Shown one piece after another: positions 39,916-48,652 of a DNA stretch of 64,000 nucleotides; within the stretch, counting starts at the first letter, position 1; each line of letters starts with the position of its first letter. The position numbers were made by a program, and so were the translations under genes. The DNA comes from Serratia silvae (lineage in GTDB: Bacteria > Pseudomonadota > Gammaproteobacteria > Enterobacterales > Enterobacteriaceae), in NCBI RefSeq assembly GCF_023282985.1, contig NZ_JAGQDC010000010.1, positions 1 to 64,000 on the forward strand. The letters run 5' to 3'. The notes beneath the pieces are model-generated. The model was not told where the DNA came from and did no database searches. It saw nothing but the letters and a program-made list of their open reading frames with translations.

Positions 39916-39965
39916 AGTCCCTCACCCTCACCCTAGCCCTCTTCCACAGGAACAGGGAACCACGA
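39916..39965. repeat. REP-like palindromic repeat half unit
   Basis: CCCTCACCCTCACCCTAGCC followed by CTCTTCCACAGG resembles the CCCTCACCCTAACCC units at 44546 and 44700 and the hairpin hit by the mini-element at 17210. It lies between mgtE and dgcE; only one arm is obvious here. Confidence 0.55.
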
Positions 39966-39996
39966 TTTATTCTGGTCCACTGAGCGGTGACACTGA

Positions 39997-41430
39997 CTAA
40001 AGCAGGAACACGGTCGCCAGCCCCAGAAAGATAAAGAAGCCGCCAGTATCGGTCAGGGCGGTGATCAGTACGCTGGAGCCTACGGCAGGATCGCGGCCTA
40101 GTTTGAGCATGGTCATCGGTATGATCACCCCCATGAGCGCCGCGACCAGCAGGTTGAGCATCATGGCTAGCGTCATTACGCCCCCCATTGCCAGATCGCC
40201 ATACAGCAGATAGGTGACCAGCCCCATGATGCCGCCCCAGACTACCCCGTTGATGATGGCTACGCCCAGCTCTCTGAACAACAGGCGCGAAATATTCCCC
40301 TCTTCGATCTGATGCAGCGCCAGCGCCCGCACGATCATGGTAATAGTCTGGTTGCCGGTATTGCCTCCGATACCGGCAACGATGGGCATCAAGGCGGCCA
40401 GCGCCACCAACTGCGAAATGGTGTGTTCAAACAGGCCAATGACCCTGGAGGCGATAAAGGCGGTACACAGGTTGATCGCCAGCCAGGCCCAACGGGTTTT
40501 CACCGCCTTGCTGACCGGGGCAAACACGTCTTCTTCCGGGCTTAACCCGCCCATGCGTCGCAGGGTGGTATCGCTCTCTTCGTTAACTACGTCAACGATT
40601 TCTTCGATGGTTAACCGGCCCATCAGTTTGCCCTTGGCATCAATAACCGGGGCGCTGATCAGGTCATAACGTTCAAACGCGCTGGCCGCAGCTTCGGCTT
40701 TGTCTTCTGGCTGGAAGGTGGTGGGATCGCTGTCCATCACCTTAAACACCGGGGTTTGTGGATCGTTAAGCAGGATCGCGGTTAGCGGCAGTTCGCCTAG
40801 CAGGGTATTTTTGCGGTCGGTGACGAACAGTTTATCGGTGGCGTCCGGGATGGTCTTGCGTTGACGCAGGAAGCGATGTACGGCCCCCAAAGAGACATCC
40901 GGGCGTACCGAGACCAGTTCGAAGTCCATCATCCAGCCGACGGTATCCTTGCCGTAATGAACCATCTCGCGCACCTGCTCACGCCGCTCTGGCTCCAGTG
41001 AGGTCAGCAGGCGGCCCATCAGGTTACGTGGCAGGTATTGCGCCAGATAGGCTTGCTCATCGACATCCAGGGTTTTGATCGCCTTGAGCAGGTCTTTATC
41101 GCTCATCTCTTCGATCAGGCTATCCCAGACGGGTTCGGCCACTTCCACCAAGGTTTGGCCACGTTTGTTGTTATCCACCAGCCGCCACAGCGCCAGACGT
41201 TCATCTTGCGGCAACGCCTCCAGCAGGTCCGCCAGATCAGCGGCGTGCATATCTTGCAGCAGGTGGGTGATTTCGGCGGTATGATTAAGCAGTTCGCCTT
41301 CGCTGAGCTGTTTTTCATCCCCTGTGCGGCCAAGAATGCCGTCAACCAAAGGGGTGTTATTTAACAGCAGGCTCAGAATACGCTGACGATACTCAGCGAC
41401 TTTTTTGACGTTATGTGTTGCGGCGGACAT
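39997..41430 (-). CDS. mgtE: Magnesium transporter MgtE
   Basis: MgtE is a Mg2+-gated channel that opens at low internal Mg2+. The 477-residue protein has the helical N domain (about 30-150), a CBS pair (about 165-285; MMDFELVSVRPD and FERYDLISAPVIDAKGKLMG) and five membrane helices (about 310-475). The pore motif IVAGIGGNTGNQTITMIVRA is intact. AAGGAACTCC precedes the ATG. A 17-bp palindrome lies about 45 bp upstream. No M-box riboswitch is visible in the short leader. Confidence 0.94.
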   Translation of the reverse strand: MSAATHNVKKVAEYRQRILSLLLNNTPLVDGILGRTGDEKQLSEGELLNHTAEITHLLQDMHAADLADLLEALPQDERLALWRLVDNNKRGQTLVEVAEPVWDSLIEEMSDKDLLKAIKTLDVDEQAYLAQYLPRNLMGRLLTSLEPERREQVREMVHYGKDTVGWMMDFELVSVRPDVSLGAVHRFLRQRKTIPDATDKLFVTDRKNTLLGELPLTAILLNDPQTPVFKVMDSDPTTFQPEDKAEAAASAFERYDLISAPVIDAKGKLMGRLTIEEIVDVVNEESDTTLRRMGGLSPEEDVFAPVSKAVKTRWAWLAINLCTAFIASRVIGLFEHTISQLVALAALMPIVAGIGGNTGNQTITMIVRALALHQIEEGNISRLLFRELGVAIINGVVWGGIMGLVTYLLYGDLAMGGVMTLAMMLNLLVAALMGVIIPMTMLKLGRDPAVGSSVLITALTDTGGFFIFLGLATVFLL

Positions 41431-41473
41431 GGAGTTCCTTAACGCTGACTTGGCACACCGGGTTCCTTTTAGA

Positions 41474-41490
41474 CTATCTTTAAAAGATAG
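41474..41490. promoter_or_regulatory. Perfect 17-bp palindrome upstream of mgtE
   Basis: CTATCTTTAAAAGATAG is symmetrical around its central A, 44 bp before the mgtE ATG. It could be an operator overlapping the promoter or a small leader hairpin. Confidence 0.4.
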
Positions 41491-41595
41491 AGCATAGCGG
41501 CGGCTGGCGTGATTTTTATCAATCTGATTATGCAGGGTCAGCAGCTTTGACGTGCCAGTGACTCGGGGTGATGGTCGTTTGATCGGGTTGGATAA

Positions 41596-41763
41596 TCACC
41601 GATCATCCACGCGGGCTTCCTGGGTCTGCGGCTCAGGCAGCGATCTTTTTTCCTGATGATGGGGGATAGCGGCAATGGCGGCATACAACAGGCGACCGAC
41701 TAGAATGATGAAACTGATCAGCAGCACTACTTTGGTCATGCGCCCGGTCGTGGTTTTTCTCAT
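41596..41763 (-). CDS. yfgG: YfgG-family small membrane protein
   Basis: A 55-codon frame reads MRKTTTGRMTKVVLLISFII, then LVGRLLYAAIAAIPHHQEKR and a polar tail. E. coli YfgG has a very similar core (RMTRIVLLISFIFFFGR then HHQSKK), so this is a shorter homologue. It has a basic N-terminus, one membrane helix (about residues 11-32) and a charged end. As in E. coli it lies beside and divergent from yfgF. The ribosome site is weak, but an in-frame TGA two codons upstream fixes the start at this ATG or the later internal one. YfgG has been linked to metal tolerance; its role is not settled. Confidence 0.82.
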   Translation of the reverse strand: MRKTTTGRMTKVVLLISFIILVGRLLYAAIAAIPHHQEKRSLPEPQTQEARVDDR

Positions 41764-42292
41764 GGTTCATTGAGCCCGTCGGTTTTTCCCCTAGGCATTG
41801 TTAAAGCACCGTGTTGGGGGCTGCCGCTGGAAAATGATGGTGGCGATTACTGTTGTTTGACGCATGCCTGCCGCGGCTAACATTGATTAAAATTGTAAAC
41901 AGAATTCTAGGCTCTGATGACAAAAGATGTCCATTTATTTCCGTGCGTTTGGCCGAGTAATTTAGCTGAGGTTTATGTCTATCACTTTTTAAGCGGTCAC
42001 TCGAAATCAACGGGATATAGATTTTATCTGATTTTTTGTTGTGTATTAATAGGTTATTATCTGTTCATGAGATGTTTTATGGATTTTTATTAGCCTTTTC
42101 TTAATTAATTGATCGTGGTCAAATCTTAAGCTATCGCAGAGAATAGAATTTACAGCCATTCTTGATGTTGGAACCGCATGTCTCAGCTTGCTCCCCGAAT
42201 GGTTCTGTGGTGGGATCGGATCCTACCTTCTCTGCGATTTAAAAGCGCTTAAGCGACGAAGTGAATCACGCCTTAGCGGATACAGTGTCTTG
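41764..42292. other. AT-rich divergent control region of yfgG and yfgF
   Basis: The 529-bp stretch is AT-rich between about 41880 and 42130. A 24-codon frame at 42178-42252 (MSQLAPRMVLWWDR...) overlaps the 5' leader of yfgF; it has no recognised homologue. Otherwise I see no gene. Confidence 0.5.
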
Positions 42293-44536
42293 ATGGGTAT
42301 TTTAAAGTTCTGGAATAATTTACGTGACCGTTGGTGGGGGCAACCTATAGTGTTGAGCCTGCTGCTAGTGCCGCTTGCAGGCTGGCTATCGCCACGACTG
42401 ATGCTGCCTGATGGCAAAGTGTATCTGGTCTATCTACCGCTGGTGGTCTGCTTTTCTTTACTGATGGTTTATGACTGGCGTGCCATGCCTGGCATAGCTT
42501 TGGCTATCTTTGTTCGCTACTCCAACCGTTCCAGCAGCGAAGTCGACGTGATTATGACGTTGCTGTATGTGGGATGTCTGGGCATTTGCTGGTGGGGTTA
42601 CCGCTGCCAGTCGCAGCGCCGTTGGTGCGTGGGGTTAACCGAGTTGAAGCTGGGGAAACATCGGCTGATCTGGCTGGTGCTGATGCCCCCAATGCTGTTT
42701 ATCTTTGGCTTGCAGCTGACGATCGGCCTCGATCTGTTGCCGGACGAACTCGGCATGCTTTCCGGTAGTGGTAATCATCTGCATGCCCTGATCAACTTCC
42801 AGGCTATCCTGATTGGCTGCCTGTCTTCCATGCAGTTGTTCTATTTCGCTCTGCGGATCGTTAAGAACCCCAAATTTGCCCGTGTACTGTGGGGGCGGAT
42901 CAGTCGTGAGATGGCGCCGTCGGTCAAAAAGAGCGAGCTGCAGCTGTGGTTGGTGGTGTTGATTGCCTTGGTGGCGGTGCTTGCCTACCACACGGCAGAT
43001 ACCAACGCGATGCAGGTGCCCGACTACAGCCTGACGCTGTTATTGCCGGTGATGCTGTATAGCGCCATGCGTTTTGGTTACCTGTTCAACTGTATTATCT
43101 GGGCAGCTACCTTGCTGCTGCTGTTCTTTAACTATCCGGGTTATGTGCAGTGGGACAGCCTGCTGCATAACCTGACCATGATCTCGTCAATGATGCTGGC
43201 GTTCACCCTCAGTATTTTGCTGACCTCTGCGGTGCATACTCGTCAACGGATGGATCATGCCAAGGCGCAAAACGCCTCGCTGAAAGATCCGGTTATTGGC
43301 TTACCCAACCTGCGTGCACTGAAGCGAGATTTGGCCAAGGCCCCGCGCTCTACGCTGTGTTTTCTGCGAATTTCTGAGCTGGATTTGCTCAGCCGTAACT
43401 ATGGCATGCAGCTGCGTATTCGCTTCAAACAGAAACTGGCGGGCAGCCTGCGCACGGTGCTGGACGAGGGAGAGGACGTCTATCACCTGCCGGGGTACGA
43501 TCTGGTGCTGCGGCTCAACGGTTCCGACGGTGAGGCCCGGGTGGCCAAAATCCAGAGCACGTTGGAGAAGTTTCGTCTGGTGTGGAACGGTCTGCCAATC
43601 CATCCACCGTTGGGGATTAGCTACTGCGGCGTCTATTCGGAAGTGGAGCACCTGCATCTGCTGCTGGGAGAATTGAGCTCGTTGGCGGAAATGTCGCTGA
43701 CCAGCGGGCGGCCTGAAAACGTGCAGAACGATCATCATGTGGTACAGGATGAAATCAAGCGCAAGGTCGCCTTGTTACACTGGGTGCAACGCTCGCTGGA
43801 TAACGACGGTTTCATGTTGATGGCTCAACCGATCATCGGGGTTCGCGGAGATTCTTACCACGAGATCCTGCTGCGCATGCTGGATGATGAAGGCAACGTC
43901 ATTCCTCCCAACGAATTTCTACCGGTGGTGCATGAGTTTGGTTTAGCTTACCAGTTGGATATGTGGGTACTGCGCCAAACCTTGCAGTTTATGGAGCTCC
44001 ATCGCGAAGGCATGCCTAGCGCGCGCTTTGCCGTGAATCTGTCGCCGTCCTCGCTGTGTCGCCCGAGCCTGTGCCAAGACGTGCGCGATGCCTTGCGGCA
44101 ATACCAGATTGAGCCTTATCAACTGGTGCTGGAGGTGACGGAGTCTCATCTGGTACAGGACGTGAAATATGCCCAGAACTCGTTGAAAGAGCTGCGCCAG
44201 TTAGGTTGCCGCATTGCCCTGGACGATTTCGGTACCGGCTATGCCACCTACGATCGCCTTAAAGAGCTGCATGTAGATATCTTGAAGATCGACGGCAGTT
44301 TTGTGCAGGATATGCTGACCAGCAAGGTGGATTACCAGATCATTTCGTCAATCTGTAAGGTGGCGCTGATGAGAAGGTTGTCGATTGTGGCGGAATATGT
44401 CGAGTCGGCCGAGCAGCGCGATGCGCTTAAAAGCCTGGGCGTGGATTATATGCAGGGCTACTTTATCGGTAAACCCCAGCCGCTGGCGTCTTTGGTGCCG
44501 ATGGTTGAGCAGCCCGAAGACGAAGAGTCTGACTGA
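42293..44536 (+). CDS. yfgF: Cyclic-di-GMP phosphodiesterase YfgF (PdeF)
   Basis: The 747-residue product has an N-terminal membrane sensor (about residues 1-335, roughly eight helices), a GGDEF-fold domain in which the signature is lost (LPGYDLVLRL at the equivalent place), and an EAL domain (about 495-740). The EAL catalytic residues are kept: EILLRM (E-x-L-x-R), NLSPSS, DDFGTGYATYDRL, KIDGSF, AEYVES and YMQGYFIGKP. It should hydrolyse c-di-GMP and not make it. ATG 42293 (MGILKFWNNLRDRWWG) aligns with the E. coli start and gives the same length; the longer frame from a TTG at 42188 is unlikely. Confidence 0.93.
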   Translation: MGILKFWNNLRDRWWGQPIVLSLLLVPLAGWLSPRLMLPDGKVYLVYLPLVVCFSLLMVYDWRAMPGIALAIFVRYSNRSSSEVDVIMTLLYVGCLGICWWGYRCQSQRRWCVGLTELKLGKHRLIWLVLMPPMLFIFGLQLTIGLDLLPDELGMLSGSGNHLHALINFQAILIGCLSSMQLFYFALRIVKNPKFARVLWGRISREMAPSVKKSELQLWLVVLIALVAVLAYHTADTNAMQVPDYSLTLLLPVMLYSAMRFGYLFNCIIWAATLLLLFFNYPGYVQWDSLLHNLTMISSMMLAFTLSILLTSAVHTRQRMDHAKAQNASLKDPVIGLPNLRALKRDLAKAPRSTLCFLRISELDLLSRNYGMQLRIRFKQKLAGSLRTVLDEGEDVYHLPGYDLVLRLNGSDGEARVAKIQSTLEKFRLVWNGLPIHPPLGISYCGVYSEVEHLHLLLGELSSLAEMSLTSGRPENVQNDHHVVQDEIKRKVALLHWVQRSLDNDGFMLMAQPIIGVRGDSYHEILLRMLDDEGNVIPPNEFLPVVHEFGLAYQLDMWVLRQTLQFMELHREGMPSARFAVNLSPSSLCRPSLCQDVRDALRQYQIEPYQLVLEVTESHLVQDVKYAQNSLKELRQLGCRIALDDFGTGYATYDRLKELHVDILKIDGSFVQDMLTSKVDYQIISSICKVALMRRLSIVAEYVESAEQRDALKSLGVDYMQGYFIGKPQPLASLVPMVEQPEDEESD

Positions 44537-44545
44537 GAGCATGGC

Positions 44546-44718
44546 CCCTCACCCTAACCCTTTCCCAAAGGGAAAGGGGATCGATCGAGTACGCTGATTT
44601 TTCTGCGCCATACCTCATCCTTGTGCTACTTACTCCGCATTTCCCGAAGCAGCACAGGCCAACCAAGCGCTCCGGTCAGCTCCCTCTCCCTGTGGAAGAG
44701 GGTTGGGGTGAGGGGGAG
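44546..44718. repeat. Inverted pair of REP-like sequences between yfgF and ppx
   Basis: CCCCTCACCCTAACCC (44546-44561) is mirrored by GGGTTGGGGTGAGGGG near 44702-44717. Inside are local hairpins CCCTTTCCC-AAA-GGGAAAGGGG and CCCTCTCCCTGTGGAAGAGGG. The 170-bp unit between two converging genes looks like a composite palindromic repeat that may also act as terminator. Confidence 0.65.
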
Positions 44719-44762
44719 CAAACGGTTATGCTCCATCAGGATATCACCAGAAATTCAATGAA

Positions 44763-46322
44763 TTAAGCCGCAGGTTCTGCGTCTGCGTCCTGCTCGCCTT
44801 CTTCTTCTATCACCAGTTTCCAACCAACCACGTCATTCCAGTATTCCTGCTCACGCTCAAAATCAAGTTGTACCAGGTTGTTTTGAGTCAGATAGCCCGC
44901 CGGGAAGCGAAGCGTCCAGTGATTATCATCCGTTGCCAGGCGCAGGGTTTCCGGTGTGGTGGTGGCCTGACGCTGATTGTTAAGCAGGGTGCTCAAGCGT
45001 AACAGCTGGATCAGCGGCAGATAATATTTCTTCTTGAACAGGTTCAAGCGGGGTAACTCTTCGAGCTTGATCGCTTTACGCTGGAAACGCACCAGCGCCG
45101 ACAGCAGCAACTGCTGCTCCTGGTTGAAGCCTGGCAGGTTGGTATTTTGTAGAATATAGGCGGAATGGCGGTGCATACCGCTATGGTTGATGCTCAGACC
45201 CACTTCATGCAGCATGGCGGCCCATTTTAACAGCGCCTCCAACTGTGGCTGCACCAGCTTGGTATTTTGCGCCATCCACTGTGCGTATAACAGCTCGGTG
45301 GTTTCGAGCACGCGCTTGGCCTGCTCGCGGTCGATATTATAGTGATCGGCCAGGCTTTTGGCCGTACGGCTACGAATATCCTGATGGCGGAAGCGGCCTT
45401 CCATTTCATACAGCACGCCTTCGCGCAAGGCACCGTCGGACAGGCGCAGATCGCGGATCGCCAGCGCATCAAACACCCCACACAGGATCGCCAGCCCTGG
45501 CACAAACACCGATTGACGATCTTCCGACAGGCCAGGCAGGCTCAGGGCACTGAAGTTTTTAAACTGCAACACCTGCTCGACCAGTAACTCCAGCCGCTCA
45601 AGGGTAATCAAACCGTCTTTTTCACCCATGGCCACCAAAACTTCGTGGGCGGCCTTGATGGTGCCAGATGCCCCCAAGGCATATTGCCAGCCCTGAATGC
45701 GGTATTGCCAGGCCAGGGTTTCCAACTTTTGTGCGGCAGCCAGACGGGCGCGTTTAAAGTTGGCTTTGCTGATCTCACCCTCAGGGAAGAACAGATGGGC
45801 AAAGCTCACGCAACCCATGCGGCGGCTCTCTGCCAAGAGAGGCTCGAAATCTTCCCCGATCACCAGTTCGGTAGAGCCACCGCCGATGTCGATCACCAGC
45901 TTGCGGCCTTTTTCCGGCTGAGTATGTTCGACCCCCATAAAAATCAGACGGGCTTCTTCCTGGCCAGCGATGATTTCGATCGGATAAGGGATCACTTTTT
46001 CCGCCTGCTTGAGGAACACCTCGGCATTCACCGCCTGACGCAGGGTGTGGGTACCCACGATAGTGACGTTATCTGCTGGGAAACCCTGTAATCGCTCGGC
46101 AAACAGCGCCAGGCAGGCCAAGCCCCGCTCCATGGCTTCTTCACTGAGCACGTTTTCGCTGTCCAATCCATCGGCAAGGTGTACACGCTGTTTTAAACGG
46201 CCTAACACCTGTAAGGCGCCGTTAACGACGCGGGCGATCACCATATGGAAACTGTTCGAGCCAAGATCGATGGCAGCGATTTCCTGTGGCTTATTATTGG
46301 TTGCGGTGCTTTTTAGCGGCAT
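44763..46322 (-). CDS. ppx: Exopolyphosphatase Ppx
   Basis: Ppx removes terminal phosphates from polyphosphate. The Ppx/GppA ATPase-like fold is seen as [16 protein letters not shown] near residue 18, the catalytic Glu region [13 protein letters not shown], and [15 protein letters not shown] near residue 145. A C-terminal HD-like helical domain (about 315-505) includes [20 protein letters not shown]. Length is 519 (513 in E. coli). It lies 10 bp after ppk and is almost certainly co-transcribed. Confidence 0.94.
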   Translation of the reverse strand: MPLKSTATNNKPQEIAAIDLGSNSFHMVIARVVNGALQVLGRLKQRVHLADGLDSENVLSEEAMERGLACLALFAERLQGFPADNVTIVGTHTLRQAVNAEVFLKQAEKVIPYPIEIIAGQEEARLIFMGVEHTQPEKGRKLVIDIGGGSTELVIGEDFEPLLAESRRMGCVSFAHLFFPEGEISKANFKRARLAAAQKLETLAWQYRIQGWQYALGASGTIKAAHEVLVAMGEKDGLITLERLELLVEQVLQFKNFSALSLPGLSEDRQSVFVPGLAILCGVFDALAIRDLRLSDGALREGVLYEMEGRFRHQDIRSRTAKSLADHYNIDREQAKRVLETTELLYAQWMAQNTKLVQPQLEALLKWAAMLHEVGLSINHSGMHRHSAYILQNTNLPGFNQEQQLLLSALVRFQRKAIKLEELPRLNLFKKKYYLPLIQLLRLSTLLNNQRQATTTPETLRLATDDNHWTLRFPAGYLTQNNLVQLDFEREQEYWNDVVGWKLVIEEEGEQDADAEPAA

Positions 46323-46332
46323 AGTTGCTGGC

Positions 46333-48396
46333 CTAGTTGTCCGGTTGTTCCAGAGCTTTTAAATACTCATAAATGGCCACCTGTGCACGTACCTTACGGC
46401 GATTGCCACGCGGTACATACTGGTTGCTCAGTTCTTTATCGATATAGCGGGCCTTGACCGTATCGCTAAACAGCAGCTCCAGAATGTCCAGAACGCGCTG
46501 CTTGAGCGCCGGATCCAGCAGCGATACTGCCACTTCGATGCGGTAATCTATGTTGCGGGTCATCCAGTCGGCGGAAGAGAGATAAACCCGTTTGTCACCT
46601 TTGTTTTCGAAAACGTATACCCGATCGTGTTCCAGATAACGGTCGACGATGCTGATAACCTGAATATTGTCGCTAATTCCCGGCAGGTTGGGGATCAGTG
46701 AACACATGCCGCGCACCAACAGACGGATTTTCACGCCGGCCGCGGCAGCGGTATATAACCGATCTACCAGCCCTTTATCCACCAGATTATTTATTTTCAA
46801 CATAATAGCGGCGTTTTCACCGGCTAATGCGTTGGCAATTTCACGATCGATCAGATCGTACAACATGCGGCGGGAGTTCTGCGGCGAAACCATCAGGTTG
46901 TCGAAGGAGACCGGCCGGTACGGATTTTCAATAAAATTGAATACCCGGCGTACTTCGTTAGTGATGCGCGAATCGGCGGTCAGCAGCGAGTAGTCGGTGT
47001 AGATACGGGCAGTTTTTTCGTTAAAGTTGCCGGTACCAATATGAGCATAGCGCACAATATCGTCGCCTTCACGGCGCGAGATCAGGAATAGTTTGGCGTG
47101 GATCTTCAGCCCTGGCGCGGAGAAAATGACGTGCACCCCGGCCTCGGTCAAGCGTTTGGCCCAGTGGATGTTGGCCTCTTCGTCGAAGCGTGCCTGTAGC
47201 TCCACCACCACGGTCACTTTTTTGCCGTTATGCGCCGCATGGATCATCGATTCGATAATGCGTGAGTCTTTGGCTACCCGATAGATATTGATTTTTATCG
47301 CCAGCACGCTGGGATCGAACGATGCCTGACGCAGCAGCTCCAGCACGTGTTCAAAGGTGTGATACGGGTAGTACAGCAGCACGTCTTTTTCGCGGATGGC
47401 ATCGAAGCCGTTGCGGAATTTATCGAACCAGATATGCCGCAGGCGCGGTAGCGGGCGGTTGACCAGATTGGCCTTGCCGACGTTTGGGAAACTGATGAAG
47501 TCTTTAAAATTATGGTAGCGGCCGCCGGCGATCACCGAGTCGTAGTTGGATATCCCCAGCTTGTTACGCAGCAGCTCTACCATCTCGTTGGGCATATCGC
47601 GCTGATACACAAAGCGTACCGGCTCGGCGGTCAGGCGCTGTTTCAGGCTTGACGACATCAGTTCCAACAGGCTGGATTCCATTTCGGTCACCAGATCGTA
47701 TTCCGCATCGCGCGTCATTTTCATCGAATAAGCGTTGAGCGCATCATAGTCGAAGAAGCCTTTGAAGATGTCGTCCAGGCAGTAGCGCAGGATGTTATCC
47801 AGCAGGATCATCGGCTTGCGGCGGCGGGGGGCTTCCGGCGGCAGGTTGACGAAACGGGGCACCTTGTCGGATGGAATTTCCAGTAACGCATAATCGATGC
47901 GCGTACCGCGAATGATCTCCACCGCCAGATAGGTGTAATCGTCCTTCAGGAACTGCACCAGATTGGTGTCGTGGTTGATCAGGATCGGCGTGATGTGCTG
48001 GCGTAAATGCTGCTTGAAGTATTGCCGCAGCCAGATTTGCTGGTTCTCCGACACCTGACGCTCGTTGATCAGGAAGATCTGGTTGCGCGCCATTTCCAAC
48101 AGCAGATCGTTGTACAGGCTGTCGAACTCTTGATCGGTCTTTAGCACCTTGGCCTGAATTTTTTTCAGCAAATGACGTGAAGCGCCACCTGAACCCTGTT
48201 CTTCGCTGATCAAGATGCGTCGTTTCAGATCGGCAAAGCGGACTTTATAGAATTCATCCAGGTTATTGGAGTAAATGCCCAGAAATCGCATGCGCTCAAT
48301 CAAGGGATTGCTCTTATCTGCGGCTTCCTGCAACACGCGTTCATTAAAGGATAACCAGCTTAATTCTTTGTCGATGTAGAGCTTTTCCTGACCCAT
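46333..48396 (-). CDS. ppk: Polyphosphate kinase Ppk1
   Basis: Ppk reversibly transfers the gamma phosphate of ATP to a polyphosphate chain and is autophosphorylated on histidine. The 687-residue sequence has the N-terminal [16 protein letters not shown], the phospho-His motif [35 protein letters not shown], and the C-terminal [25 protein letters not shown] precedes the ATG. It is divergent from the pst-like operon across a 256-bp region with a Pho-box-like site, which suggests both may answer to phosphate starvation. Confidence 0.95.
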   Translation of the reverse strand: MGQEKLYIDKELSWLSFNERVLQEAADKSNPLIERMRFLGIYSNNLDEFYKVRFADLKRRILISEEQGSGGASRHLLKKIQAKVLKTDQEFDSLYNDLLLEMARNQIFLINERQVSENQQIWLRQYFKQHLRQHITPILINHDTNLVQFLKDDYTYLAVEIIRGTRIDYALLEIPSDKVPRFVNLPPEAPRRRKPMILLDNILRYCLDDIFKGFFDYDALNAYSMKMTRDAEYDLVTEMESSLLELMSSSLKQRLTAEPVRFVYQRDMPNEMVELLRNKLGISNYDSVIAGGRYHNFKDFISFPNVGKANLVNRPLPRLRHIWFDKFRNGFDAIREKDVLLYYPYHTFEHVLELLRQASFDPSVLAIKINIYRVAKDSRIIESMIHAAHNGKKVTVVVELQARFDEEANIHWAKRLTEAGVHVIFSAPGLKIHAKLFLISRREGDDIVRYAHIGTGNFNEKTARIYTDYSLLTADSRITNEVRRVFNFIENPYRPVSFDNLMVSPQNSRRMLYDLIDREIANALAGENAAIMLKINNLVDKGLVDRLYTAAAAGVKIRLLVRGMCSLIPNLPGISDNIQVISIVDRYLEHDRVYVFENKGDKRVYLSSADWMTRNIDYRIEVAVSLLDPALKQRVLDILELLFSDTVKARYIDKELSNQYVPRGNRRKVRAQVAIYEYLKALEQPDN

Positions 48397-48568
48397 TGCT
48401 ACTCCAGTTCAATTTTAGAAAAGGATCGGACTTAGTGCCGAATACCGCTCTAGTGTCCTTCTTCATTATTGCGAGAGATTGACAACAATGTCCAACATAT
48501 CTGCGGAGTTATCTCTGCTGCATCGCTCACCGCAAATTGGCATTCATCCCGCGTGACGCTCGGCAACT

Positions 48569-48586
48569 TTGTCATGCAAACGTCAC
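48569..48586 (+). promoter_or_regulatory. Pho-box-like site
   Basis: TTGTCATGCAAACGTCAC fits the PhoB layout of two 7-bp CTGTCAT-like units separated by four bases (first 6 of 7, second 5 of 7). A further TGACAT follows. It lies about 65-85 bp before the pstC-like ATG and upstream of divergent ppk. Confidence 0.65.
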
Positions 48587-48652
48587 AAAACTGACATAAG
48601 ATGCCCGGTTATCTTTGGGCGCAAGCCCGACAACGGAACTGACGACAGGCAA

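Noticed and set aside
41431-41595. M-box riboswitch before mgtE
   Set aside because: The leader is short and shows only a 17-bp palindrome; the long conserved M-box helices are not there.
41801-42010. Minus-strand frame of 69 codons upstream of yfgG
   Set aside because: AT-rich control DNA with no homology, poor composition and no ribosome site.
42178-42252. 24-codon leader peptide before yfgF
   Set aside because: It has an ATG but no good ribosome site, no run of regulatory codons and no attenuator hairpins; noted only in the intergenic entry.
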